The notes under the pieces are model-generated. The model did not search any database, was not told the origin of the DNA, and saw only the letters and a list, made by a program, of their open reading frames with translations. From the NCBI RefSeq assembly GCF_001661265.1, contig NW_017566996.1:124001-188000 (forward strand): a stretch of 64,000 nucleotides of DNA, in the 5' to 3' direction. This document shows, piece after piece, positions 1 to 10,649 of this stretch; positions within the stretch are counted from its first letter, which is position 1; the number at the start of each line of letters is the position of its first letter. The position numbers were made by a program, and so were the translations under genes. This DNA comes from Saitoella complicata NRRL Y-17804. Its lineage: Eukaryota; Ascomycota; Saitoellomycetes; Saitoellales; Saitoellaceae.

Positions 1-27
1 AAAAGCTTGGTTCGTTGATCCCGGGGA

Positions 28-57
28 CGTCCAGGGAACTTCCAGGGAACTTCCGGG
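28..57. repeat. Short GGGAACTTCC tandem repeat upstream of PSMD5
   Basis: The motif ccagggaactt occurs twice head to tail and is followed by a third diverged unit (ccggggacgt). It lies about 110 bases before the probable start of the PSMD5-like gene. It may be a promoter element or a chance microrepeat; nothing else in the first 98 bases is recognisable. Confidence 0.4.
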
Positions 58-167
58 GACGTGCGATCTGTTGGCGCTCTGGTTGATTCCCACGGTGGAT
101 GCGGGTCACGTGTACACCAGCCAGCCTAGCTGCACCTCCCACACCGTACACCTTCCTCCCAAGGACG

Positions 168-1601
168 ATGCCAACACCAACAGGCCCCGAAACACTCGCT
201 TCCCTCCTCCAAACAACCCTCCGCACCCAACAACACCCCGACTCCCTCGCCAACGCTCTAACAGCCTACACCCTCGCCGGATCAGCGACCGAAGCCGCCA
301 CTGTTGCTCCCCTGTTATTGAGATGCTTGTATATTTTGGATGGAGAGTGGACACAGCATTTGTGTGATGCGATTGAGGCGTCGTTGAAGAGGGTTGGTGG
401 GGTCAGGGTTGCGGGGTTGGGCTACGATATTCTTAAAGCGGGGTTGGAGGAGGAGAATCCAGTGCCGGTACGCATTCTATGTCTGCGTGTGCTCAGGGAG
501 GAAAAGGGTGGGGAGTGGAGTGAGGATAGGGGTGTGGTGAGCGGGTTAGTCGGGAGTCTGGGGGCGAGGGAGGAGGGTGTGGGTGGGTTCGCTGTCGAGG
601 TTCTTACACAGAAACTCAAAGAGGTGGAAGGGTTGGGTGAGGTGTTGGTGGCGAGGGATGTATTGGATCAATTACTCGAGTTGCCGAGGGGGAGGGGGTT
701 GACGAGTGCGCAGGCGAGTACGGTACAAGCGCGGATTCTGGCGGTGTTGACTGCGTTACCGCCGACGACGCTCTATTGCACACCAGAGTTGAGGGCGTTG
801 TTGGATCCAGCGGTGGTGGAGGAGGATCCGTTGTTTGCGCTCGTTCTCATCGATACGTACGCTTCCCTTCTTCTCACTTCGCCAGCCGAAACCTTCACCT
901 TTCTAAAGGAAAACGGAGCAACGGACAAAATGATCGCCCTGGTGAAGGACGACGACCCACTACTCAGTCCATACATCTACAAATCAATCTTACCGGCACT
1001 ACCAGAGGTCCCGGACGAAATGATATCGTCCGTCGCGAGGGCTTTAGACGACAAAGCACTACGCAATGGAGCCTTGGTCGCAGTCGGCCTCACCCCCGCC
1101 CTAGCAAAAAACAAAGACGTACTCGAAGCATCTTTCGTCACCGGATTCACCAAGCGAGCCGATATCCCCGCCCTAGAATCTCTCGCCGCAATCCTCACCC
1201 GCGAGCCTTCGGCCTCCGCGCAATCCATCTGGAACTCTCTCCCAGATGCCCGAAAACTGCTCGGAGGCCTCATTGATGCCACGACGGATTTCGCACTCGT
1301 CGAGCCCGCTGCTGCGATTGCGGCGTATAGTGTCTTGAAGGGGTTGGTGAGGCATAGGTTTGGGGTTGAGATTGTTGTGGGGAGTGCGGCTGCAATGGAG
1401 AGGTTGTTGGGGGTTGGGGAGAGAAGTTGGGGGAAGGAGGTTATGTGGGCGAGGTTTGAGTTGGTTCAGGGTATGGCTAAGTGGAAAGAGGAGGAGGGAG
1501 GTTCGGGGTCGGTGTTGGGGCCTTGGGAGGAAAGTGTGAGGGTGAGGATTGGGAAGGGACCGTTTTGGGTTGAGAATAATCTGGAGATTGATGTTATGTA
1601 G
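168..1601 (+). CDS. PSMD5: PSMD5/Hsm3-like 26S proteasome assembly chaperone
   Basis: Likely the S5b/Hsm3-type chaperone that binds Rpt ATPases while the 19S base of the proteasome is assembled in cytosol and nucleus. The 477-residue single-exon product is almost entirely helical-repeat-like (ARM/HEAT character) with no catalytic motif, about the size of PSMD5. Its middle (LIDTYASLL, then FLKENGATDKMI) and its end (IGKGPFWVENNLE) resemble the PSMD5 C-terminal region, which has a similar GP-aromatic-V motif. I chose the ATG at 168 because the protein then opens directly into helical sequence; an in-frame ATG at 99 would add 23 Pro/Thr-rich residues. A CACGTG box lies at 107-112. The next gene downstream, same strand, is the 20S subunit PRE4, which supports a proteasome role. 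Hsm3/PSMD5 proteins diverge fast, so the family call rests on weak similarity plus context. Confidence 0.65.
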   Translation: MPTPTGPETLASLLQTTLRTQQHPDSLANALTAYTLAGSATEAATVAPLLLRCLYILDGEWTQHLCDAIEASLKRVGGVRVAGLGYDILKAGLEEENPVPVRILCLRVLREEKGGEWSEDRGVVSGLVGSLGAREEGVGGFAVEVLTQKLKEVEGLGEVLVARDVLDQLLELPRGRGLTSAQASTVQARILAVLTALPPTTLYCTPELRALLDPAVVEEDPLFALVLIDTYASLLLTSPAETFTFLKENGATDKMIALVKDDDPLLSPYIYKSILPALPEVPDEMISSVARALDDKALRNGALVAVGLTPALAKNKDVLEASFVTGFTKRADIPALESLAAILTREPSASAQSIWNSLPDARKLLGGLIDATTDFALVEPAAAIAAYSVLKGLVRHRFGVEIVVGSAAAMERLLGVGERSWGKEVMWARFELVQGMAKWKEEEGGSGSVLGPWEESVRVRIGKGPFWVENNLEIDVM

Positions 1602-1659
1602 GAGAAATCTTAAAAGATAAGTGAAGGGGTTTGGATGTACCGAGGTATTTTGCGGAATT

Positions 1660-1665
1660 CACGTG
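1660..1665. promoter_or_regulatory. CACGTG box in the PRE4 promoter
   Basis: A perfect CACGTG palindrome within TTCACGTGAG lies about 107 bases before the PRE4 start. The same ATTCACGTGAG word recurs upstream of THO2 near 2935-2946. It fits a bHLH (Cbf1-like) site; binding is inferred. An 8-bp inverted repeat, GACGTTCC (1682-1689) and GGAACGTC (1706-1713), also lies in this promoter. Confidence 0.45.
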
Positions 1666-1771
1666 AGGGGGGGGGGAGCATGACGTTCCACGCATACGCG
1701 GCCGCGGAACGTCGAGTCTCGAGCACGACGAACGTAAAGGGAGCAAGAAGCTTGAAGACCAATTCCTCAAA

Positions 1772-2708
1772 ATGGATCACATGCCAGAAACCTGGGGCCG
1801 TCCCCGTAACGACGTCTACCCCTCCTTCTCCGAACTCTCCCTCTTCCCTCAGCACACAAACCCAACCCACCACTCACACGCCGCCCCCTCCGGCCCCACG
1901 ACTCATACCCAACAACCAATCGTCACCGGAACCTCCGTGATTGGGTTGAAATTCAAGGATGGCGTCATGATCGCCACGGACAAGTTGGCGAGTTACGGTA
2001 GTTTGGCACGGTTTAAGGATGTGGAGAGGGTGTTGAAGGTTGGGGAGTATACCGCTGTTGGCGCTGGTGGGGATGTCAGTGATTATCAGCATATTCAGAC
2101 TGTGCTGGATAACTTGCTGTATGCGAATCTTCCTCACGTATGAGTGTGCTGCATGCTGACAAAAGATTTCCCATAGTATCCACGAAGAGGAACAAGAAGA
2201 TGGTCACCACCTCACCCCCACACACATCCACACCTACCTCTCACGTCTCATGTACGCCCGCCGCACAAAGATGAACCCATTGTGGAACGCGCTCTTGGTG
2301 GGCGGGTACAACACCTCCACAACCGCAATCTCCCACTCCCCAACCCTCCTCCGCAACCTTTCCTCCCCCGACACCCACGACCCCCGCTTCCTCGCTTACG
2401 TCGACCTCCTCGGCACCACCTACTCCGCTCCCTCCCTCGCGACCGGTTTTGGCGCACATTTAGCGATCCCACTCCTCCGTAACGCGGTCGACGGAAAAGA
2501 AGATACCTTGACGGAGGAAGAAGCGAGGAAGGTTGTGGCGGAGTGTATGAAGGTGTTGTATTATCGTGATGCGAGGAGTATTGATGTTTATGATTTGGCG
2601 GTGTGTACGGAGAGTGGGGTTAAGGTTGAGAAGGAGATTAGGGTGGAGAGTGAGTGGAAGGTGTTGGCGGGGGAGGTTAAGGGGTATGGGGCGAAGCCTA
2701 CTGTGTAG
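1772..2708 (+). CDS. PRE4: 20S proteasome subunit beta-7 (PRE4/PSMB4 type)
   Basis: Structural, non-catalytic beta subunit of the 20S core. I propose exons 1772-2118 and 2177-2708 with a 58-nt intron (GTATGC donor, TGCTGAC branch, CATAG acceptor), giving 292 residues. Splicing at the later GTATGA (2138) would break the frame with the obvious CATAG acceptor. Recognisable family segments are WGRP near the N-terminus, TQQPIVTGTSVIGLKF, ASYGSLARFKDVER, GGDVSDYQHIQ, RRTKMNPLWNALLVGGYN, ATGFGAHLAIPLLR and VLYYRDARS, all in the order seen in yeast Pre4. The propeptide region contains a His/Pro-rich insert. The gene follows the PSMD5-like gene in the same direction with a 170-bp gap that holds a CACGTG box. 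Very sure of identity; the intron position is inferred from frame and conservation. Confidence 0.95.
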
Positions 2709-3062
2709 GTGATAGATGTGCTGGGTGGAAGGGAGACGATACGAGTGATTGCACGCATATACCAAATCGATTACGCTTTTCATCTGACCGACTCAGCGCG
2801 TTGGATCATGTAAAGGCCTGCGAATTCACACCGCAACAAGACGAACCGACCTGGCAGAACTAGACGTCCTTAGATGCCATAATAACGAGAATCCTTTCGT
2901 GATCTCATGCACCCTGTCTCGAGAGCTTCTCGTTATTCACGTGAGCCGCAAGTCCACGCACAACCACGCAACCGGCTGCAGGTGCCCGGCCTCCAAAGTC
3001 TCCAAAATCCCGACATTCGGCAACCTCATCGATCTCCTACTGATCTCCACACCTCGAAGACA
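2709..3062. other. Intergenic region, THO2 promoter
   Basis: No coding signal is visible. It holds the PRE4 3' end and the THO2 promoter, including a CACGTG palindrome inside ATTCACGTGAG at about 2939-2944, the same word as before PRE4. Confidence 0.5.
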
Positions 3063-6000
3063 ATGGAGGATGATGCGCCAATTACGGCGGTCGCGTCGTG
3101 GGAGTGGATCACTGATGAACGCGTTGCGCAATGGGATGTCACTGGCAGGGATGAGGTGTAAGTTGAGACCTGCGGTAATTTCGTGGCATTGGGACTGATA
3201 TTGAGAGATGTAGGATCACAGGTGGAGCTGAAATGGAAGCGGGCTCGTTACGGCTTACGGGCGCCGTGAGAGAGATCATCGAATCCGGCGTCATTCACAC
3301 TCGACTATCGGCACAAGCAGCAGCAACGACTCTCTCCGCCCTCGGCTCCTCAAAAGTCAGGGAGTTAATACTGGATATTGCATGGCTCCTCGACACAGAC
3401 GAACTACCAGACTCCAACATTGAGGCACGAGAAAGGTTGCTGTCGCTACTTCGAGCATGCGCAGAAACCGGGATATGGGCATCGACGCCGACGCTGCCAC
3501 ATGAATATCTCAGCGTCCCACTCTTGTCGAAACTCGGATGGCTGAACACTCCAGCCCCCATCTTTGAGAAGAAGGTCGTAAGGGCGAACACGTCCGCACT
3601 CTACAAACAACAAAAATACAACCTCCTACGTGAAGAGAACGAGGGCTTCTCCAAGCTTTTGACCATCCTCCTGGACTCCTCCAAAGATAAACGCGATGCA
3701 GGAAGCGGAAGTGCAAAGGAGAAAATGAATGAGGTTAAGGCGGTGATCGGATACTTCAACCTCGACCCAAATAGGGTATTGGACGTCATTGTAGATGTGG
3801 GTGTCGAGGCCTGCGCGGATCGATATCAGTATTTCCTTGATTTGCTACGGGAGTCGCCGTGGTGGCCCTCCTCCTCTCGCAGAGATTCTCCACTGCTGTG
3901 GGAGGAGAAGAGCGCAGAGGAGAAGAAGGCGTTCTTGGCGGAACTGGCTGCTGATCCAGGAGTGTTGGCGAGGGATGCACTGCATTCACACGACGGAAAC
4001 TCACTCGCAGCCCAACTCCTCGGCTTCAAATTCCGCTACTACCAACCCTCCACCATCTCCCCTCAGCCAGAACCAACACCCGAATCCCTCTACATGTTCA
4101 CCGCGCTTCTAATCAAGGAAGGGTTTGTGTCGTTGACAGCGTTGTGGCCGTATTTGAGTACGACGGATGAGGAACTACAGAAGGAGGAGGGGAAGTGGAA
4201 GGCGGAGATGGGGGATAAGGCACTGGCTGCTAAGGGGAATGCGTTGGCGATGGCTGGTGGACTAGGCGAGGAGCCTGCCGGAGGCTCAGCTCCAACACGT
4301 ACGACTAAAGATGGGGATGATGTGGAGATGGAGGATGAGCAGGTTGGGAGTGCGGAGGAGGTGGTACCGATGGCCGAGCCTCCGCAACAGAAAATTGCGT
4401 TGTTGAAGGCGTTGTTGGCTGTCGGTGCGTTAAGCCAAGCAATGTACGTGTTGGGCCGGTTCCCATTCTTGACTGCGACACATCCCGAGATTGCGGATGG
4501 TGTGATGAGGTTGGTGGATTGGATGATTGAACCCTTATATTCTCCCCTTTCCGTCAAATCTCAACTTGGGTTCGACGTAACGGCTGGAGAAGCCGACGAA
4601 AGGGAGGTGAAGAGGGTGTTTGAATCAACGCCGGGACGAGGGACGCCGAGGCAGAAGCTAGTGTTCTTTTATGAAGAGTGGAGGCGGGGGGTGTTTCAAA
4701 TTGAGACGGGTGAGGAGTTCCTCAGCGTTGTTATCCCACTCCTCCGAGTCGTCGGCATCAGAATCTACCGTGATGTTAAGCTCATCGTCAAGATTTGCCG
4801 AATTGGATGCCATATGTTGGCTGAGTCAAGTAAGCCGACTGAGGTGGTGAGGAAGAAGTGGCTGGATATCGCGCGGCAGTTCTTGATTCCGTCAGTGAGT
4901 TTGATGGAACTGAATCCGGGGGCTGTGGATGCGATTTGGGATGTAATTAAAGTATACAGATACGAGGAGAGGTTCGCGTTGTATGGGGAGTGGCAGACCT
5001 TGATGTACAAGCGGCACCCCGAGTTAAAGCTGCAGCTGGTTCTGTCGGAGAAGGAGACGAAGGGGATTATGCGCCGTATCGGTAAGGGACGCGAGAAGCT
5101 TTTCGGAAGGGTACTCGCGAAGGCGGCGCAGTCCAATCCGTGTGTTGTGTTCTCGGTTGCTCTGACCCAGGTCGAGGCGTATTCGAATATCGGTGAAGTT
5201 GTTGTCGAGTGTGCACGCTACATCACCCTCTTCGGATTCGACGTCCTCACCTACGTCATGCTCACAAATCTCTCAAACGACAAACGCTCTCGTCTCAAGA
5301 ACGACGGTACATCTCTCGGAGCATGGCTCCAATCCCTCTCAGCATTCTGTGCGAGTATGTTTAAGAAGTATCCGTATATGGACACTACCCCGCTCCTGAC
5401 GTATGTCGCGATGCAGTTGAAGCAGCAGCAAGGGTTTGATTTGGTCATTATCAGTGAGTTGGTTAGTCAGATGGGCGGAATTGAGAGGATTTTGGATTTT
5501 AACAGGGAGCAGTTGGAGAGTTTGTCTGGTGGAGCAATTTTACGACAAGACGCATCAGGTTTAACGAACGAGAAGAAGAAGGCCACGTTCAGGGATGCGT
5601 CACGCTTGCTTCGGCATCTCGAGAATTCTGGGCTGGTGGGACCGTTGACTGTGTTGATTGCGCAGCAGCGTGCGGTATCGGTGTATTCCATGCGAGAACA
5701 GGATTCGATCGTGAAGCTGTTAGCGACGTTGTTTGATGAGAGTCATGCGATCTTTTTGCAATATACGGAATTTTTGATTGCGTATGCGGAGAAGGATCTG
5801 AAGAGGTATGCGACGAGTACGCATTCGTTGGAGGAGTATGTGGTGAAATTGGGGTTGGAGCCTGTTGTTGCGTTTCATGTTTGTCGGCCGTTGATTCGGG
5901 CTGCGATCAGGCACTATGATTCGGATGAGGAGACGATGAAGAAGCAGGGCGCCAAGATGGAAGGCGATAATGATGTCGAGATGTCTGATGCACCTGCCGA

Positions 6001-9000
6001 TGGCGGGAAGAAATCAGTTGAGGAAACTGCTGCCGCTGCCGAGCAGCAAGTTTGGCATCCGGCATTGACGACGATTCACAAGACAGTGAAGGAGTTCCTT
6101 CCGGTTGAGACGTGGGAGTACATGACGGAACAGTTCTATGCCACGTTCTGGCAACTTGAGCTTTACGACATCCATGTTCCCGTGGCTCGATACCAGGACC
6201 GCAAGTTCAAGCTTGCGAATCGCATTCGGGAGATTGATTCGGATCGCTCAGATATGTCCGCGGCGGCTGTTCGTGCTCGCAAGCAGCGCAAGCAGGTTCT
6301 CATGGATGAGGATTCTCAGTTATCAGCTGAAGTCACTGCTCAGCTTACAGCTTACGAACGTACGATGAACCGCCTGAAGAAGGAAAAGGATCATTGGTTT
6401 GCGCAAAAAATCCACCAGAAGGTCCGGAAGGGTATCATCACCAACTTTTTGCAGCACTGTATTCATCCACGTGTGAAATTCAGTGCGGCAGATGCAGTGT
6501 TCAGTGCAAGGATGATCAGGCAGATGCATACCATCGGTACGCCGAACTTCTCGACTCTTACGATGTACGATACGATCTTCAGTGATGAGTTGGCGCCGAC
6601 CATTTTCATCTGTACACCAACAGAGGCAGAGAACTATGGTCGTTTCTTGGCCGAGATCTTAAAGGATCTTACGGCTTGGCACCGTGACGCAGCGTTGTAT
6701 AACCGCGAAGGGCGCGGCAGGAACCTTCCCGGCTTCCAGAAGAGGTGGCAGCCTAAGCCCATCGAAGAGGACTTCATCGACTGGGAGGACTTCCGAAAAT
6801 GTCTGTACAAGTGGCACCAGGCCATTCAGAGAGCGGTCAAGATCTGTCTCGATTCCAAGGATCACATGCACATCAGTAACTGTCTTATGATCTTGGAGAA
6901 GATTCAAGACTTCTTCCCGACTGTCACCTGGATGGGTAAGGCACTCAAAGAGAGGATCAAGGGCTTGATGGACAAAGAAACCCGTAGCGACCTCCAGATT
7001 CGTTCGATGGCTTACAATGGTATTCTTACGAAGCTTGAGCCGAAGCTAATGACGCTCGACAATTTCGTGCAGAGGAACAACCAGGCTGCATCTCAGACTC
7101 CGGCCCAAACCCCGGCTAACGGAGAGAAGAAGGACACCGAACAGAAGACTGGCACGCCCTTAAACCCGTCTGCGCCTTCGTTTCAGCCTGGCAGCGCACC
7201 GACCGGCCCAGCCAGCACTGCTTCAAAGCCCCGAGCGCCGTTGGCACCACAATCTGCTGCCGCTGAATCTGCACTGGCACCTCCTCGCCAGGACACAAGG
7301 CCGCCCCGGCGCGATCCTGATCGTCGGCCGGATAACAGAGCCCAAGTACCACCAGCAGGGCCTGAGCTCGGAACTGTTCAACGACAGGAGAGGGCAGGAA
7401 ATGTTCCTGACAACAGGTCGCAGGTGCGGGAGTCAAGAGGGGACCGCGACCCGAGGCAGGAGAGGGAGCGAGAGCGTGCCGCTGATCGCCGCATACCACG
7501 AGTGCGCGACATTGCTTCAGGCACTTCAACGCCCCGTTCAAGCCAGCAAGAGGCTCGCGATGACGCAAGCCGCCCCTCAAGTCGCACGGGGACCCGCAGT
7601 GAGCGTGGTCAGCATACAACTGCTTCGGGACCATCCGAAAACCGTCGTCCTAACGATGCCCGACATGCCAGACCTGCGGAAGACGAGCCTCTCAGAAGAG
7701 ATGGCTCAGATCGCTCGAAGCGAGAGGATACCGGAGTCCGAACTGCGGATGCCCGTCCTCGCCGTGATGAACAAACGCGTCGTCATCCAGCGGAAGCTTT
7801 ACGCGATGCCGCAGGTGAAGGGAGGAACTCACCGCGCAACGCAAATGCCCAACAACGGCCTGATGCCCCCATCAACCGAGGAGGCCAGCGCGGTGGTCAA
7901 AATGACGGTCGTCTTGAGCGCATGCCTGCATCTGGTCCACCTGCTCGCAATCGACCTGAGCTAACATCCGCACCTGGTGCCCCGCCGGCTGCTGATCCAC
8001 CGGTGCATCCTAGTCGTGCTGTAGCTCTGGATCTGCCAGCCGCGGGTCCGAACCAAGCTGCCGCGGCGCCTTCCGGTCCTCAACCTGGTGTTGTTGGTGG
8101 TCGACGCGCACCACTACCACCTCAGACCTTCCCAGCCAATCAAAACCAGAACCAGCGCAATCCTGGCCCACGTGGAGGCAATGCTTCGCCGTCTCAGGAA
8201 GGACCGATCTTCCCCAACCGCGGTGGTCCTCGAGGAAATCAGGGTCAGAGTGGTGCGATGCCTGCGCCGGAACTGGTTGTTCACCCCAGTCGTCGTCAAA
8301 GTCTTGGTGAGCGCAGCGGATTCCAGGGTGGGATGCAGCAGATGCAGCCCTCGCCTACGGGAGGACATGCCGTGCACCCGGACAGGCTACAGGGACCAAG
8401 CCCTAACGGTCCTATGCAATCACCTGGAGGTAATCCACCCTTCAACGCTGAGCGCAGAGGAGGCCACATGATAGGTACTGGGCCCGGCGTGCAACAGCAA
8501 GGCCGTGGTGGTCCTATGAACGGTGGTGGACCAATGGGACCCGGTGGTAATCAGGGTCTTAACCAGAGACCATCACGGGAAGACCTCAGGCATGGACGGT
8601 TGAATCAGCCGATGCACGAAGCTCCTGCTCAAGGATTCCCCCGTGGAGGAGGCGGACCCGGCGGTAGGATGAACCAAGGGATGAACATGAACTCAGGTCC
8701 ACCGCCTCCGCCGCCCGGTGGTCCAGATGAGCCTGGACATGGTAGAGGACGCGGTGGTCATGGTGGAAGGGGAGGCGGTATGGGTGGACGGAGGGACGAC
8801 ATGAGACGAAACGATGGTCCTGGAGCTGGTGCTGGTGCTGGTCCTGGAGGTATGAGCGGTGGTCCTGGTGGTCCCCCCGGCGATGGTGGACGCCGTGGAG
8901 GCCGCGGTGGTGGTGATGATAGGCGTGACGGACCTGGACCCGGACCTGGACCCGGACCCGGACACGAACGGGGTGAGAAGCGTGACAGAGAAGGCGGTAA

Positions 9001-9130
9001 CAACGATAGCCGGAATTTGCGCGGGAATGGAAATGGAAGCAGTGGACCTGGTCCTCAAGCACCGAGCACTGATAGTCAAGGTTCCAACGGTGGCGGACGG
9101 GATTCGAAGAGGCGGCGGACGCGGAATTAG
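3063..9130 (+). CDS. THO2: THO complex subunit 2 (THOC2/Tho2)
   Basis: Largest scaffold subunit of the nuclear THO/TREX complex, which couples RNA polymerase II elongation to mRNP packaging and export and limits R-loops. Exon 1 (3063-3157) starts MEDDAPITAVASW; a 56-nt intron (GTAAGT ... TGTAG) joins it in phase 2 to 3214-9130, giving 2003 residues. Family segments include the stretch ADAVFSARMIRQMHTIGTPN (about residue 1120) and the following MYDTIFSDELAPTIFICTPTE, then ILKDLTAWHRDAALYNREG. Roughly the last 680 residues (from about nucleotide 7080) are disordered, rich in Pro, Arg, Gly and Gln, with RGG-like clusters and a GPGPGPGPG microrepeat (8932-8965), and end in a basic KRRRTRN tail. 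The tail is longer than usual and probably binds RNA. Two acidic, Glu/Met-rich insertions (about nt 4310-4380 and 5950-6050) look like disordered loops. Confidence 0.95.
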
Positions 9131-9341
9131 GGAAGGGTGGGGAAAATACGTTGACACCAGAGGTGATTAAGCATAATATAGCATTAGGTATTCGCCAAAG
9201 AGACGATTTCGTATATCGTCTAATTCTCGTGCTTTGCGGGTATCTCAAGCAAACATAACGCCGACGCCTATGCCCTTGTAGCCCTGTCCATATATAACCC
9301 CCGACAGGTTCGTTGTCCCTTCCATAAGCACATCCCCCGGG

Positions 9342-10484
9342 TTACTGCCCCCTCCACTCCTCCCAAACGCCAACCTCACCCTCTGGCTCCGTGTAGCCCC
9401 ACAACCTCTCACCGACAGAGACCTTCCCGCCAACCTTCACTTCACCGTTTCCGATTTTCTCTAGTAACATCATCTTCCTCACCTCTCTTCTCCTTCCCCC
9501 CACACTCCCAGTCTCGGCCACAACACTCAACATACCCCGTCCCTCCTCCATCGCCACCACAGTAACTTCCTCGTCTTGCGTAGCCGTCTTGAGATGTGCA
9601 GGAATCGGCGCGCTTGCATCCGCGAGTATCCGCGCTACGGCGTTCGCTATCCCACCCTCCACAAATCGGGCGTTTTTCCTCCGGGTGGGAGACCAATCTG
9701 CTGGTAAGTTTGGAGCAGCTGTGGAGGTGGAAGGGGAGTTGGTGGTGGGAAGGAAACGGGTGAAGTGTCGGGTTGCTGGGAGCATCTTTCCATCCTCTTG
9801 GGGAGCGGCGTGGTGGAGGGGGGTAAAGGATGAGGTGGCTGAGTGAAGTCGGAAACGGGAGGTGGGGAGGGTGGAGGGTGTCGATGGCCGTGTGAGGTCG
9901 GAGGAGGTATGCGGTGCGTGTAACGACGTCGTCACCGGAACCGAATCAAGTCCTTGCGCAGCATTCAAGATAGGTGGTAAGTCCTCCTCGACGTCTTCGA
10001 TGTCCCACCCACCCTCCTCTTTCACCCTCCGTGGTGCCAAATCGTCGAGTTCCCCATGGTCGTCAATTTCGATTTCTTCGTCGAGTTCTTGGCCCCTCCG
10101 CGCACGCTTTCGGGGCGTCTCGGTTCCGAACTCCAACTCGGGCAGATATCGGTCCTCGATTACTTCTTTTTTGGGGGAGTCATCCTCTTTCTTGACTCTA
10201 TCCAGAAACCGCGACCCGCCGCCACTCTCGCTGCCGTCTGTAGCGGCAACGGATGGTGGGAAGATAAATCGCGGCAGGGACCGGCGTGACGGCGTTTCCT
10301 GACTCGGAGCAGGACTCGATGAAGGTGGTACAGGTATCACAAATGACGGTCTTGCTCTCGTCGCTGGTGCTGGAGTGGCCATCTGCCCCCGCTGTTGTGA
10401 CGGCGTCTGACTTGGACTCGCAGCCGCATCTTTCTTGTCTTGGGATTTCGGGACGATGAAACGGAATGGACTCGGCACTGGCAT
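9342..10484 (-). CDS. Disordered protein with repeated F-x-P motifs, function unknown
   Basis: I do not recognise this 380-residue protein. It is largely disordered, rich in Pro, Ser, Arg and acidic clusters. Three similar short motifs lie near the N-terminus: FRFIVP (7-12), SFVIP (47-51) and RFIFPP (72-77), suggesting docking peptides. A basic KRARR stretch near residue 130 followed by an acidic ELDEEIEIDDHGE run could be a nuclear signal and acidic patch. The last ~100 residues are more ordered, with alternating hydrophobic residues (KMMLLEKIGNGEVKVGGKV, then VGERLWGY), possibly a small beta domain. It is divergent from the methyltransferase gene across a 165-bp AT-rich promoter. Coding potential is supported by the long open frame and by the same block-wise base skew seen in known genes here. 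A nuclear role is only an inference. Confidence 0.7.
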   Translation of the reverse strand: MPVPSPFRFIVPKSQDKKDAAASPSQTPSQQRGQMATPAPATRARPSFVIPVPPSSSPAPSQETPSRRSLPRFIFPPSVAATDGSESGGGSRFLDRVKKEDDSPKKEVIEDRYLPELEFGTETPRKRARRGQELDEEIEIDDHGELDDLAPRRVKEEGGWDIEDVEEDLPPILNAAQGLDSVPVTTSLHAPHTSSDLTRPSTPSTLPTSRFRLHSATSSFTPLHHAAPQEDGKMLPATRHFTRFLPTTNSPSTSTAAPNLPADWSPTRRKNARFVEGGIANAVARILADASAPIPAHLKTATQDEEVTVVAMEEGRGMLSVVAETGSVGGRRREVRKMMLLEKIGNGEVKVGGKVSVGERLWGYTEPEGEVGVWEEWRGQ

Positions 10485-10534
10485 CCTCTATCGTCCTTTT
10501 GCCTTCACGTCGGTGTACAGTTTACGTTATCGCT

Positions 10535-10561
10535 AATATATATGAATATATATATATATAA
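10535..10561. promoter_or_regulatory. TATA-rich divergent promoter
   Basis: The intergenic stretch between the disordered protein (minus) and the methyltransferase (plus) contains a run of alternating AT (atatatatgaatatatatat). It is the only strong TATA-like tract between the two starts and may serve either direction. Confidence 0.45.
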
Positions 10562-10649
10562 GGTTGGCCGCATGCATCAACCCACATCATCGATCTCCCC
10601 GCGCACGGACGCCCGGATCCTCGAACAAACCTCACCACCAACCCGAAAA

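Noticed and set aside
8932-8965. Possible tandem-repeat element in THO2
   Set aside because: It is a short ggaccc/ggacct microsatellite coding for GPGP repeats in a disordered tail, not an independent element.
8586-9248. 220-codon minus-strand frame at the THO2 end
   Set aside because: His/Arg/Ser-rich reverse reading of the Gly/Pro-rich THO2 tail.
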